64,000 nucleotides of DNA from NCBI GenBank assembly GCA_963693285.1, contig OY848918.1, forward strand, positions 20,533,484 through 20,597,483, read 5' to 3'. This DNA comes from Xestospongia muta (Eukaryota; Porifera; Demospongiae; Haplosclerida; Petrosiidae). Position 1 is the stretch's first letter. Each line of letters begins with the position of its first letter. The notes under the pieces were generated by a model. The model did not search any database and was not told the DNA's origin. It worked only from the letters and a program-made list of their open reading frames with translations. Positions 1 to 11,938 of the stretch are shown piece after piece. The position numbers and the translations under genes were made by a program.

Positions 1-440
1 AGATGAAAATAAAAAAAAAGATGATGATTGTTTTACTCATGATGAAACTAGTAATGCTACTACAATTTTCTCATCTTCTGGTACCACCACTTCTCTAACT
101 CCTCCTACTAATTCTGCTGATACTAGTGTTACAACTAATAGTATTCCTCAGTATCAAAAGAAATTGGACCAACCAGTAAATTGTCTACAGCAGAACCAGT
201 AATATATTTTGAGCATCTATGGACAAACATTCTACATAACGAAATACTAAAACAAACTAACCTCTATGGTCAACAGTACTTTAAATCTCATGTGGACTAT
301 CTTCGTGTACACCCCAGAGCTTTTCTTTATACTTTTCTTGTTTTGTTAGCAATATTCCTAAAATTTTTAAAATTTAAATCTCAATTTACTAGCATCTTAA
401 TATTTCATCACACTAACTACATTATGAGTATTATAAACTG
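1..440 (+). mobile_element. piggyBac-like transposase N-terminal fragment (decayed)
   Basis: Bases 2-202 read as an acidic then Ser/Thr-rich stretch that ends at a TAA at 200-202. From 181 the neighbouring frame continues with a segment around IYFEHLWTNILHNEILKQTN, which resembles the start of the piggyBac (DDE_Tnp_1_7) domain, where an aromatic-rich F-x-L-F-F helix is followed by I-x-x-QTNLYA. The frame change near 181 would be one lesion. No catalytic aspartate region follows; the frame runs into a hydrophobic AT-rich stretch and stops at 439-441. The window edge cuts the 5' side. An alternative is the tail exon of an unrelated upstream gene. The family call is inference from a short motif. 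Confidence 0.4.
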
Positions 441-441
441 A

Positions 442-2066
442 ACACACTAATATGTCTGTACATCAGTACTATGTCCATACTGACATTATATACAGCATAC
501 ATGAATGTGTTACATTGACTTGAGCTAATGAGTGTGAAGTGCTTATATGGGTTCCCCATACAAACAAATGAGAGTCAATATGTCTAAGTAGACAAAACTA
601 CCTTAAACAAAATACATTACATTTTGTCCAAATCATTCACACACACTCTAGAACCTTGAAATGTTACCTCTTTTATGATAGTATACTGCAGCGTACTAGC
701 AAATCTCCTTGTCCAGGATCAATAGCTTTGAATTATTACTAAGTTAAAAACATAAATTTTAAGGTTATCAGACAACTGTTATAACTTAACATGTTTTTGA
801 ATTCAAATTTTGAAGATTAAATGAATCTTATAATCTTCAAATAAATTCATTAACTACAATGACCGTGAATATTATTTATTACAACGCAACCTGCTCTAAA
901 GAAGCCATAAACATTTGTCCATGTCTATGGATACCTTTGTGTATTCTGTATAATAAATTAAACATGTATTGAAATATAAATGTCAATAGAATCTCTCCTT
1001 ATACTGTGAGCATTTTATGATGATAGCACATGTAATGTTACAAGGAAATATGTGTCGCAAAACTATTCTAGTTTTGTTATAGCAATTGAAAAAGACTAGA
1101 CTGTCAGTCTACTCTTTGTACATGATCTGTTAGTACATGTAACATGGACACTGTTATACTAATAGTAACACGTGGTGTACAAATTGCGTGCTTTGAATTT
1201 GAAAGCCATGATACAAGGCTACCACTAGTACAAAGAGATTTGGGATACTAAATTTGGAGAACAACTTGAGTGCTAGAGAGAAACGAATTGGCAGCTGCAA
1301 TCAAAGTTGATGGTACAGATTGTGCTAAAGGGCCATGAGGATCGGTAGGTTGTTCTTTTCCCTCTTAAAGTATCGAAATAAGCCTTGTAGAGTACATCCT
1401 TTTTGTAGAGTACATCCTTGTAGAGTACATTCTTAAGGCTTGTAGAGTACATCCTTTTGCTTGATAAGCACTATTTTACTCACATATAGTATACACTTAC
1501 ATGATCTATTTTACATATGAGAGGTGTCTTAAGCTATAAAAGTTGGGAAATTTTGATTTATCTACAGTTCTAATCACAAAACATGATCTCAGTGTCTACA
1601 TGACAATAATGAACAATTACATTTTTTGGAGTTAAGTTTTAAATATGATGGTTTCAATCCAACTTGACTGAATACCCACCAATATCACCTCATCAAGTTT
1701 TAGCTCTCTCAGTAGTCTTTAAAAGATACAAACATTGCTGTAAAGGGACACATATGTAATTAATATAGTCTTTATAACAGTAAATACACTCATTACTTGC
1801 TGTGTTTGTCAGAGGTAAACATACAAGTATTAATTTCTTTAAATCACATATGTCAATACTATAAAGGATACAATGTAGTCATAATTACATAGATACAAGC
1901 TTTCAATGTAGTACAAATACAAGATCACCTAATCAGTAATTAGTGTGTATAACCATACTGTGATACAATTTAAAGTAGTAGTCAACAATGTGACATAGTG
2001 TACCAGTACAGTCTATGTACATGTATTTCTTTGTATTGTGTTATTAATGTTGTCTATCTCTTTTAG
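442..2066. other. Non-coding stretch, no gene seen
   Basis: AT-rich DNA without a convincing exon on either strand, apart from the short tandem repeat at 1384-1460. Further 5' ankyrin exons of the gene at 2067-11459 may lie here or upstream of the window, but I could not find a repeat-like reading frame with splice sites. Confidence 0.5.
1384..1460. repeat. Short imperfect tandem repeat, TTGTAGAGTACATCC
   Basis: Four imperfect copies of a motif close to TTGTAGAGTACATCCTT lie within about 75 bases, with uneven spacers. There is no coding context and no visible function. Confidence 0.7.
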
Positions 2067-5000
2067 AACAAGAATACTCCTTTGCACTATGCTGCAATGA
2101 ATGGAAAGACTGAAGTTGTTACAGTTTTAAGAAACAGTGGAGCTAATCTAGATATTGTTAATTTGGTTAGTATCAAATATTTACTATACTACAATCTAGT
2201 GATGTGTCCATTACAGTCTCAATGTAATCAACTTCTATTACAATATTGGATCATATCAACAATATCATTACATTTACTTCAACAATAATCAATTACAATT
2301 ACTACTATTATCCTACAATTATAATTATCATTACTACTTGTAGAAATGTAAAAACCATTAGTTAATTACATTCAATTTTGATTGACCATTATCATAACCA
2401 CATCAAATTGGTTTTAGAGTATTAACCTCTCTAAACACATTAGTAATAACATAATGAATTATTTTACCTATCCTTTGTGTTGTATCATACATGATATAGC
2501 TTTATATTATAAAGTGAATTGATCATAAATACCAACATATCCTTTATGTAGAGCAAGAGAACTCCTCTTCACAGGGCTGCTTCCAATGGCCATTCTGAGA
2601 CAGCTCATATACTAATTAAAGCTGGTGCATCACTGGATCCCATTGACGATGTGAGTATTTCATTTATTTAAATATGTTGTCATTACTATATATGACTGTG
2701 TTTTGTATGTAATGTTGTTATTAATACATGCAATTATATAGATGTTTGTGGTTTAATCATCTCCTATAAGTTATTATATGGACTCTCCTAAAATAACTAC
2801 AAAGGCAAAAGTGATTATTGTAGTAGCTATAATTAACATAAAATGAGACAGTGCCTGCAAAAGTACAGTACCAATTTATTTCCTTAGAAGGCAACGCCTA
2901 CTTTAAATTAAACTACCAATGAAATGGAAATAAATATGCTCTTTCAAAGTATCAGTGAATTCTCGTTTATATTGTTTTCACATACAATTTCTTGTAGGAT
3001 CAACAATGCTTTTTATAATCTGGATACCCCTATTTGCTGTTAAAGCTTGAAAAGACTAATGTGACTTTGAAAGTTCAGCACGAATACAAAGCCTTGTACA
3101 GAGCAAATTGTTTGTTTCGACAGAATGCTTTGTGTTACAAGCTTAAATATCTTGTATAGCTGTAGCTATATGAAAAAACAGTTGAAGTTGAAAAAACAGC
3201 TCCACCAGTGTTAAATTTCTCTTTTCGTAACTAGGATCAAGAATACTTTTAGAATCTGTATACCCTTCTTTGCAATTGAATCTTGAAAAGATTCATTCTG
3301 GGAGAATTTTTACAGATTTTGTATCCATAGAACAAACTGATTTTTGTTGCAATAGATATATAAATAGTACCTTAATTTATTATAAACATTTGAAAGTTAA
3401 TGCACAAAACTTTTATACTTAGAGCCAGAAATGTTTACATTATAAGATGTGTCACAGATTATACTCTTTACCTGGTTAAGTTGAGCTACACAGACATGTA
3501 AAGAACTCGGCCATCTTAAGTGTTATCGGTATGGAACCTACACGAATCAATTCAGCTTGGAAACACGCATTTTATATATAAAATGTGACTCTCTAGTGCT
3601 ACAAGAAAGTAACAACTATAACTCCATACATTTTGCAATGGCATACCTTCATCATACTTCAAATTCCACACTTTCGAATAATACTATTCATATTAAGAAG
3701 TAAGCCATGTGTCACATGTCAATTCAAAATTGCAGTTCTAATTAAATGAACAGATGTTCCATTATAACAATTATTACTATAAAAAATAATCAGATATTGT
3801 CTTTTGCAATTTAAGGCAGCTATAAAGCCATCATAGTTCTGAAAAGAACCTTTTAACAACAAAGGAAGACTGAGAATGCATAGAATTATTTGTCATCAAA
3901 ACTATCATATTGATTTATTTGAATTCAGGCTTGTCTGATCCACCTCCAACTCAAAGGACTAACTGATCCAGTAACTCTTCATGGAAGTTATAATTAGATC
4001 AATAGTGGTGTTCAATAATGCAAGGTTGTTCGTAGTATTAGTTTCTGTTGTCCATTGTCTATAAAGTACAATATTAATAGGCATCATAACAAAAGTTATG
4101 GTGACTCGCTTGAAAGCATTTCCCTTTGTATGATGCTATATAATTCAGATTTCAAGGCATTTGTTGGGAATTCAATTCCTTTGCTTGAAGCCAATCTTGC
4201 ATCTTTTGCTTTGTCCAACTTTTGACTGGGACAGGGTCACTACGACGACTATGATATGAGGCATTATCCATGACAATAAGACTGTTAAGTTGAACATTAG
4301 GGAGAAGTTTGGTAGCAAACCACTCCTCAAAATGATCATCAGTCATCTCATCATGGTAATCGCCAGTATTTTTTTTGGATCTGAATATAAGAGTGGTGTT
4401 GGGAATCCAACCAGTCTCACTACCAGCTCCAAGAATAATAAGCCATGCACCCTTCCCTGGAGGCCTTCTTATACCGCCAAGAGTTTCACCAGTCACATCA
4501 TCCCTCTCCACCCAAGCACAATCCTTACCATTGTGAGGATTGGCTCAGGTTTCATCAAGGTAAACAACTGGCCTATTCTCTTGATGGTTATTGATCATTT
4601 GACGAAGGTAAGCATGCCTCTGTTCCATAATACGAGGTGGTTTGTAGTAGTGGCATCTGTCATCCACTTTCTTATGTCTATGAAGTACAATATTAATAGA
4701 CATCATAAAAAAAGTTATGGTGATTCACTTGAAACTCATTTCCTTTAACAAAATGTGAAGGGTTGACCTCTGACCACAAAAGAGGTTATCCTCTTTTAAA
4801 ACAACTAGCAACTTGGCAAGTGTCACATGTTCTTTCGCCTGATAAAGGTGGTAGATTCTTCGTCTGATGGCTTCATGATCAAAATCATCAACTAGCAGGG
4901 GTCTGGAAAATCTATATTTCTTTGTTGGAGTAGAAAACGCAGCTCCACCAGGGTCAGCTTTCTCTTTCCATAGTCTCTTGATGGAGGTACGTGAAACCCC

Positions 5001-8000
5001 CGTAGCATCAAAGGTTCTTTTGAGAGGCCCTTGAGTCCTCTGACGCCTACTGGATTCCTCGAAATAGTCATAGACATTCGCAACAACCTCCTTTGTTTGT
5101 GATCTAAGTCTCTTGCGTCTTTGCATTTTTACAAGCACGAAAGACAACGTAGTCTGTTTGCATGACATTCATGTGAACAAATAAGGAATAACATTAAAAG
5201 TTATTTCGTATTAGTTTCTGTTGTCCATTGTCTATAAAGTACAATATTAATAGGCATCATAACAAAAGTTATGGTGACTCGCTTGAAAGCATTTCCCTTT
5301 GTATGATGCTATATAATTCAGATTTCAAGGCATTTGTTGGGAATTCAATTCCTTTGCTTGAAGCCAATCTTGCATCTTTTGCTTTGTCCAACTTTTGACT
5401 GGGACAGGGTCACTACGACGACTATGATATGAGGCATTATCCATGACAATAAGACTGTTAAGTTGAACATTAGGGAGAAGTTTGGTAGCAAACCACTCCT
5501 CAAAATGATCATCAGTCATCTCATCATGGTAATCGCCAGTATTTTTTTTGGATCTGAATATAAGAGTGGTGTTGGGAATCCAACCAGTCTCACTACCAGC
5601 TCCAAGAATAATAAGCCATGCACCCTTCCCTGGAGGCCTTCTTATACCGCCAAGAGTTTCACCAGTCACATCATCCCTCTCCACCCAAGCACAATCCTTA
5701 CCATTGTGAGGATTGGCTCAGGTTTCATCAAGGTAAACAACTGGCCTATTCTCTTGATGGTTATTGATCATTTGACGAAGGTAAGCATGCCTCTGTTCCA
5801 TAATACGAGGTGGTTTGTAGTAGTGGCATCTGTCATCCACTTTCTTATGTCTATGAAGTACAATATTAATAGACATCATAAAAAAAGTTATGGTGATTCA
5901 CTTGAAACTCATTTCCTTTAACAAAATGTGAAGGGTTGACCTCTGACCACAAAAGAGGTTATCCTCTTTTAAAACAACTAGCAACTTGGCAAGTGTCACA
6001 TGTTCTTTCGCCTGATAAAGGTGGTAGATTCTTCGTCTGATGGCTTCATGATCAAAATCATCAACTAGCAGGGGTCTGGAAAATCTATATTTCTTTGTTG
6101 GAGTAGAAAACGCAGCTCCACCAGGGTCAGCTTTCTCTTTCCATAGTCTCTTGATGGAGGTACGTGAAACCCCCGTAGCATCAAAGGTTCTTTTGAGAGG
6201 CCCTTGAGTCCTCTGACGCCTACTGGATTCCTCGAAATAGTCATAGACATTCGCAACAACCTCCTTTGTTTGTGATCTAAGTCTCTTGCGTCTTTGCATT
6301 TTTACAAGCACGAAAGACAACGTAGTCTGTTTGCATGACATTCATGTGAACAAATAAGGAATAACATTAAAATGTGCTTTAGTGCTAATTTCATTAATTA
6401 GGTGAGAAAATACCTCACCTTACATTCCATGCATGCAACGGCTTTTTTTAATGAAGAGCCCAACTCAACTTCGACAGAGTATAATCATTATGATAACATA
6501 TTAATAGCAAGTAACAACAAATGATACAGTACATCACTCACAAAATCATTAACTCACTATTACCACAACCAACTATTTAGTGTGTTTCTGTCATTTCTTA
6601 CACCAAACTTCTTGTATACAATCAATAAACATTGCATTGTGTATTGTGAAACATACACCTAAGACATATTAACATGTGACCATAAATATGATAATTGTAC
6701 CTAATGTGTAAACAAGTGCTGCATTGAAAGCATTGCTATGTGCCCATCTTGAACAAGAAGTCAATGGAATTGGTAATCATAAGGCTAATCATTGAGCTTC
6801 TGATATACCAAATTTAGTGACTTACTCTTCAAGGTGACCACAAAGCAACTATTTATATGTGAGCATTCGCTCTAAATTCGTTTGTGTGTTACATACCATT
6901 TTTGTATTTTTGGTCACATATGGTCTTAATAGTTGTCAGTATTATTACTTTAGACACTCCATTTATGTAATAATTGAAAATAGATTTTAATTATGTATAA
7001 GAATGTTGTCATAGATATTATGACTTTTGTGCATATGTCATCACCCATTGTCATGTATAATTTGAACACATTAAGTCATTGTAGTAATTTGTATGTTGTG
7101 AAAATGAAGTTAGTTAAAGTAAAAACATATGTTAAGTGGTGTTCTAAAATTAATGATAAGAAGATTATCAGACAATAAATGCTCTAATTATGTTTATTTA
7201 CTGTATATCATATAAAATAATATCTTTGAGTTAATGATGCTAATGGCTTTAATGATGTACTCCTGTTTACATACCTTTTTTAACAAAATGGCCCCTCATT
7301 GTGTAGTTATGAGGTATAAATATACAACATTAGTAAGCAACACATCATGTTGTAGGAGTTAACATAGTTAATATCAGTAATAATACATAGTTATAATATA
7401 CTTGATGTAATGAGTAGATACTTTGTGTACATAATATAATGATAATATGACTGGAAGGATATGTCCTATGTTTTCATATATGTGTATGATTATTATATAA
7501 ATTAATAAATGAGTTTTTTAGTAAACACTAACATTATTGTATTTATTATAATCTATCAATATATCTAATTAACAATTTTTCAATTTTACTATATGTGATA
7601 ATATTTCATTATATAGGATGGTGACACACCATTACATGATGCATGCTCTGCGGGTAGAATGGAATGTATTAAACTACTAGTATCTAATGGAGCTGATGCT
7701 AACATTAAGAACAATAAAGGCGAAACAGCTGCAGACAAAGTTAAACTTGATGACAAGAACAGAGCTACTATATTACATTTGATTGAAGAAGCCAAAAAAG
7801 GTAATGTAGTTCATCACAATAGACATGTACTTACAGTGTAAGTGATACTAGTATATGAGTATGAGTATCTTATGAAATGAAACTACTGCCTCCACAATTC
7901 AGCTAATTAAATAGATCATAACTATGTTACTACATACTTGTAATGACATCTTTAGTATTTTTTTAATGTCAGTATATTTTGATGTGACATTATGATACAT

Positions 8001-11000
8001 ATATTAGTAACATATGTATAGTATTGATCTCTAAAGCTTGATAACAAACAAAACATACTTGTAGATTATGTACAAAAAAACAATGATAATGGTCATTTAT
8101 TAGAATTCATTTTAACTATTATATAGTATTACAAAACACAGGCACACATTATGTTATCTTTTGTCATCTTCAACACCTTGATATAACTGATATTATAATA
8201 TGGTCATTTGGAATTAGAATTATAGCTAATCACAATACACTGAAAAGCAAGTTAGCATGTAAGCTACCACAACTCAAAATTTGTTCCTCAAGCATTTTAT
8301 ACAGAATTGCACTCTCTGTGGCTTGGTTTTGAGTAAGATAGCAGTGACAGTTAGATGTTACATGTTATTTGATAGATATAAAAACTTTGAACTATAATAT
8401 GTATATGAATAGCTAGTTGTTGTGACAATGTATTACATATTCTGATTTTTACGCAAATAGTCATTAGTAGAATGTGTTTATTTATTGTCAGTTATACAAT
8501 ACAAAACGTCTTTGTGATGTATAGTGGTAATACTATCATATCAGTTCATTCTTGTAATAGCTATTTATTAATAGTCTTGTCTTGTCTAAAGTTGTTATTA
8601 ACTTTAAGCTGTTTTGTTTCAATAGAATATGAAACTTTTGTATTATTAAATTGTGTTTTCTTTCTGTTCATATTCCTACAGATTATTCTAAGTTACTTGA
8701 CAAAGCTCTTGATGAAGGAAAAATTACAGCAAAATACTCAAAGATGGCAATGTCAGGAGCTCCAGGAACAGGGAAATCGTCGGCTATGAACCTTTTGCTG
8801 AATCAGCCACCTCCACAAAGTCATCACAGTACTCCCGTAACAACTGCTCCAGAGATAAGAAAGGTAGAGACGACCAGTGTCATCACTGAATCTGATCCAG
8901 CAACTTTATCCACCACCCAAATATGGGGCAAGGTAGATCAGTCGTCATTCAAAAAGATGCTTGCTAGAACAGTAAAAAGTATGCTACAGTCAACTGCATC
9001 TGAGTCTATTACTCCTTCAGCTCATAATGACGAGAGTGAGTCATCATCCGATGACGATGGATCACAAAATTCTTCTTCATCAATGGATAAACCACAATCA
9101 GGTGAAGTCATCTCTCTGAAGTCACCACGTCCACCTTTATCAACAGCCACAACAGAGTTTGTCAAAATCTTACCTATTGTAGAGGAGTCACCTGTGCTTT
9201 ACAACACCCACTGGATACACTGTATTGACTCTGGTGGACAGGCAGCATTCCTGGATATAGCTCCTGTATTGCTACGTTATAATCCAGTCAGCATACTTAC
9301 ACAAAAACTAAATGAGAAGCTTGATGACCAGCCTAAATTCTACTTTAGCTTCAAAGGTCAACAACTTGGTGTACCAGTGGAGCGACAAATTACAAATTTA
9401 CAACTGCTTGAGTCTTCCTTTCGTTCGCTAGCGTCAATAGATCAGCCTAATTTGCGCAAAATTCACGTCAAGTTTTCACATCTTGAGCCTTCTCTTCTTG
9501 TTCTTGGCACATTTTACGATAAAATAGGAGAATGCGAGGGCGAGTCTTTGCAGCAAAAGAATGCACGTTTGTGGTCTACTTTAGAACAGTTTCGAAATGT
9601 ACGTATGAATTATTGCGAAAAAGAAAAGCAGATAATATTTCCTCTCAACACAACAGCCAGAGGTGAGTCAGAAAAGAAGATTGCAGAGAAAATCCGTACA
9701 ATTGTTTGCCAATCTTACATTGAGGCAGAAATTCCAATACGATGGTACCTGTTTCAGCTTGAATTATATGATCTTCAGAAGAATACAAAATCAATGGTTG
9801 TCAGTAAGAGGGAATGCTTGAGAATAGGGTTTGCAATTAGGATGAATGGAAATGAGGTAGAAGCTGCACTGATGTACTACCATGATATGACCATTTTCCT
9901 GTATTTTCCAACTGTATTACCTGATGTGGTTTTCCTCCATCCTCAACCGCTTTTTAATAAGCTATCAGAAATTATCAGCATCTCCTTTACTGATGCCACC
10001 ACTTATTTAGATGAATTGAATATTATTCTTCCACCAAAAGCTCATGTACAACTAAAAACAGAAGGTATTTTTACTCGTGACCTCCTTGATCGTTTTCCTG
10101 ATGGGTTTTCACCAGAGTTTACAGCTGATGACTTCTTGAAGTTAATGGAAGATATCTTCATTATAGCTCCTTTACCAGAGAAAGGCAAGTTCTTTTTACC
10201 CTGTGTTTTACCTACTACTTCTAACTTGGAGAGTATAGGAAGCTCCTATGCAAATGTCACAGATGCTCTGGTTTTAACTTGGGATTCGAAACCTGTACCT
10301 CAAGGAATCTTTCCTGCTCTGGCTGTCAATCTTGTTAAGCGACAAAAGTCACCAAAATTTGATCTTTATCAACCTCCAACGTCTGATGAGCCTTCAGAGG
10401 AACTACTACAATATCGTAATGCTATCCAGTTAACGTGTCCTAATTCAGGAGGAGTTTTACTTGTTGATGCTATCTACTCTCTAGATGTATACTACAGTGG
10501 CCCTTCAAAAAATTGCTCACTTATTCGAAATGCTATTCTCGAAGGCATTGGAGATGTGGTTAAAAAATTTCAGTATAAGCCAATTCTTTCGTTACCTCAA
10601 GAGCGTTTTTATTGCTCAATGTGTGCTTCTTCTGCTAAACATCTCTGTCGCCCAGACGAAGACAAGAAAATACTTACTTGTTGCAGAGATCCTCGAAAAA
10701 CAGCATGTATTGATCAATCTCGACAACTACCATGGATTGCATTAGACCTGTTAGTAGAAGACGTGAAAGTACAAGGTTAGTCTTTACTTGTATTGATATT
10801 TTTGTACACAAATATTTGGTAAAAGGAGCATTAGCATTGCAAGAGTGACTTACATGTATACCTAAGTAATGGAAACTGATTTTTTTTATATATTCAGTTT
10901 TACTGTGATGCTAGAAACACGGCCTAAGTCTGTAAATATGTCATCACTTTAGTATATTGTACAAAGAAGCCCTACCAAATATAACACCTACCATATTACT

Positions 11001-11459
11001 ACTATTAAAAAAATAAATTGTATATAATTAAAATTTTAAGAATATATTAATAAAATACTTAAAAGAGCCAATGACATCTCTGTTAGACTCTATGATGTAA
11101 AGGTTATATTTATTATTAAATCTTTTATTTCTAATGTAGATGATCTCACTTGCATCCTAAAGAAGAAACCAAAGCTTGTAGACCTTGTGAGTCTTTTGAC
11201 AGATATTGAGTATGAGTGGGACAAGATAGGCATCGCTTTAGAAGTAGAAGATCGTGTCCTATGTGGTTTAAATCGAAGTCATGATGATAACACGACAAAA
11301 CTTATTACAGTCTTACGAAGTTGGATGGATACATTTCCATCAAGAAGTACCTGGGATGTTGTTCTTGCTGCAGTAGAAGGCCCAATTGTGAAACATCCCT
11401 CCACTGCTTTAAAGATTCGAAAGTTTTTAGCCAAACCAGAGGTCCAGTCAAAATATTAA
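2067..11459 (+). CDS. Ankyrin - P-loop/Roc-COR-like GTPase - death-domain protein (DAPK1/ROCO-like), 5' end not found
   Basis: Five exons join with consistent phases: 2067-2165, 2552-2650, 7617-7800, 8682-10775 and 11140-11459 (931 residues visible). Exons 1 and 2 are exactly 99 nt, one ankyrin repeat each (NTPLHYAAMNG, RTPLHRAASNG); exon 3 adds a third (DTPLHDACSAG). Exon 4 carries a Walker A loop (SGAPGTGKSS), a serine/acidic linker, a DSGGQ motif like the G3 element of Roc domains, a COR-like winged-helix region ending near VLPDVVFLHPQPLFNK, and a Cys/His cluster (CSMC...HLC...CC). Exon 5 is a death-fold domain followed by TAA. DAPK1 and other ROCO proteins combine the same modules, but no kinase domain is visible here. 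The product is probably a cytosolic signalling or cell-death scaffold (inference). A Tc1-like element occupies the 5-kb intron. The ATG lies upstream of the exons I can see. Confidence 0.8.
2651..3462. other. Intronic DNA upstream of the Tc1-like element
   Basis: AT-rich intron sequence between the second and third visible ankyrin exons. I see no exon or RNA gene in it. Confidence 0.5.
4152..5168 (-). pseudogene. Tc1-like transposase, tandem copy 1, inactivated
   Basis: The N-terminal part (5168-4725) starts MSCKQTT and reads as a basic helix-turn-helix region. The catalytic part (about 4620-4152) has the first aspartate in VVYLDET and the second in LIVMDNASYH, as in DDE_3 transposases. Lesions: the codon after YLDET, normally Trp, is TGA, so the frame is only open again from VERDDVTGE; the frame shifts near KELNSQQMP, after which another frame continues as FPTNALKSELYSIIQRE; the third acidic residue region is missing. 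It cannot encode an active enzyme. Confidence 0.8.
5325..6341 (-). pseudogene. Tc1-like transposase, tandem copy 2, inactivated
   Basis: Identical to the neighbouring copy at 4152-5168 as far as I can compare: the same helix-turn-helix start (6341-5898), the same TGA after YLDET, and the same premature end at 5325. Because even the disabling changes are shared, the unit was already dead when it was duplicated. Confidence 0.8.
6490..7616. other. Intronic DNA, nothing identified
   Basis: Very AT-rich sequence between the Tc1-like element and the third visible ankyrin exon. The short open frame at 6993-7178 has biased composition, no splice context and no recognisable domain. Confidence 0.5.
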
Positions 11460-11938
11460 GTAAAATAGTGTTATACACATGTACAATTTTAGTTTTAGCA
11501 GAACCCTTTTAGATTTTTTGAGAACAAATTTTACTTTGTATTTTAATTGTTTTAGCTAAAATTTTCTTAATAGTTTGTAGTTACTACTTCTGACAATATT
11601 ATTTTTGGTATGATTATTTAGAGTATTTTTTGAATAATTAGTCAACGTTATATGTATTGTTTTTTCTATTGTTATAATATTGTTATACCATATGAATATG
11701 TTTGTATAATGATTTGCTAAGTCTATTGTATTGTGACTGTATTTATCTATAACTGCTCTTGTAGATTTTTTTTCACTTTTTCTTTAAAAAAAGGTTTATT
11801 TAAAGGGCACCTAACATAAAAAATTATTTTCGCTGAAAACGTTGAAGCATTTGTAAGGCTTGCAATTTACTTCCTGTAACGGGCGTGGCCTCCATGATGA
11901 CGAGTTTTAGTCGTTGGATGCTTCATATAGCTAACATG
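11460..11938. other. Probable 3' flank of the ankyrin/death gene
   Basis: AT- and T-rich sequence after the TAA at 11457-11459. It probably includes the 3' UTR, but I could not assign a polyadenylation site. The repeat-like sequence starting near 11,810 (AGGGCACCTAACATAAAA) may be the end of the THAP-type element that follows. Confidence 0.4.

Larger units (their letters stand above)
4035..6371. repeat. Direct tandem duplication, 1,173-bp unit, two copies
   Basis: The block from 4035 (GTATTAGTTTCTGTTG) recurs at 5208 with a constant offset of 1,173, and every open frame in copy one is identical in copy two. Homology stops after GGAATAACATTAAAA in both units. Within each unit a diverged direct repeat of about 80 bp (4060-4133 versus 4669-4748) suggests an earlier recombination. 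Near-perfect identity points to a very young duplication or an assembly duplication. Confidence 0.85.
3463..6484 (-). mobile_element. Tc1/mariner-like element with internal tandem duplication
   Basis: The proposed ends are TATACTCTTTACCTGGTTAA at 3463 and, inverted, CTCAACTTCGACAGAGTATA ending near 6483; both contain TATACTCT and an AAGTTGAG block and both end in TA, the Tc1/mariner target dinucleotide. Inside are two nearly identical 1,173-bp transposase units. About 570 bp between 3463 and 4035 shows no coding potential. The element sits inside an intron of the ankyrin/death gene, in antisense orientation. The outer limits are inferred from imperfect terminal similarity. Confidence 0.5.

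Noticed and set aside
181..441. 86-residue frame taken as a small membrane protein gene
   Set aside because: It begins at TTG, not ATG, and its first part matches a piggyBac-type motif; the hydrophobic tail is AT-rich flank.
4290..4748. 152-residue plus-strand frame, repeated at 5463-5921
   Set aside because: It is the antisense shadow of the transposase, whose minus strand carries the YLDET and VMDNASYH motifs.
8472..8789. 105-residue frame before the large exon
   Set aside because: Mostly intron sequence in another frame of the P-loop exon; the acceptor at 8680-8681 defines the real exon.
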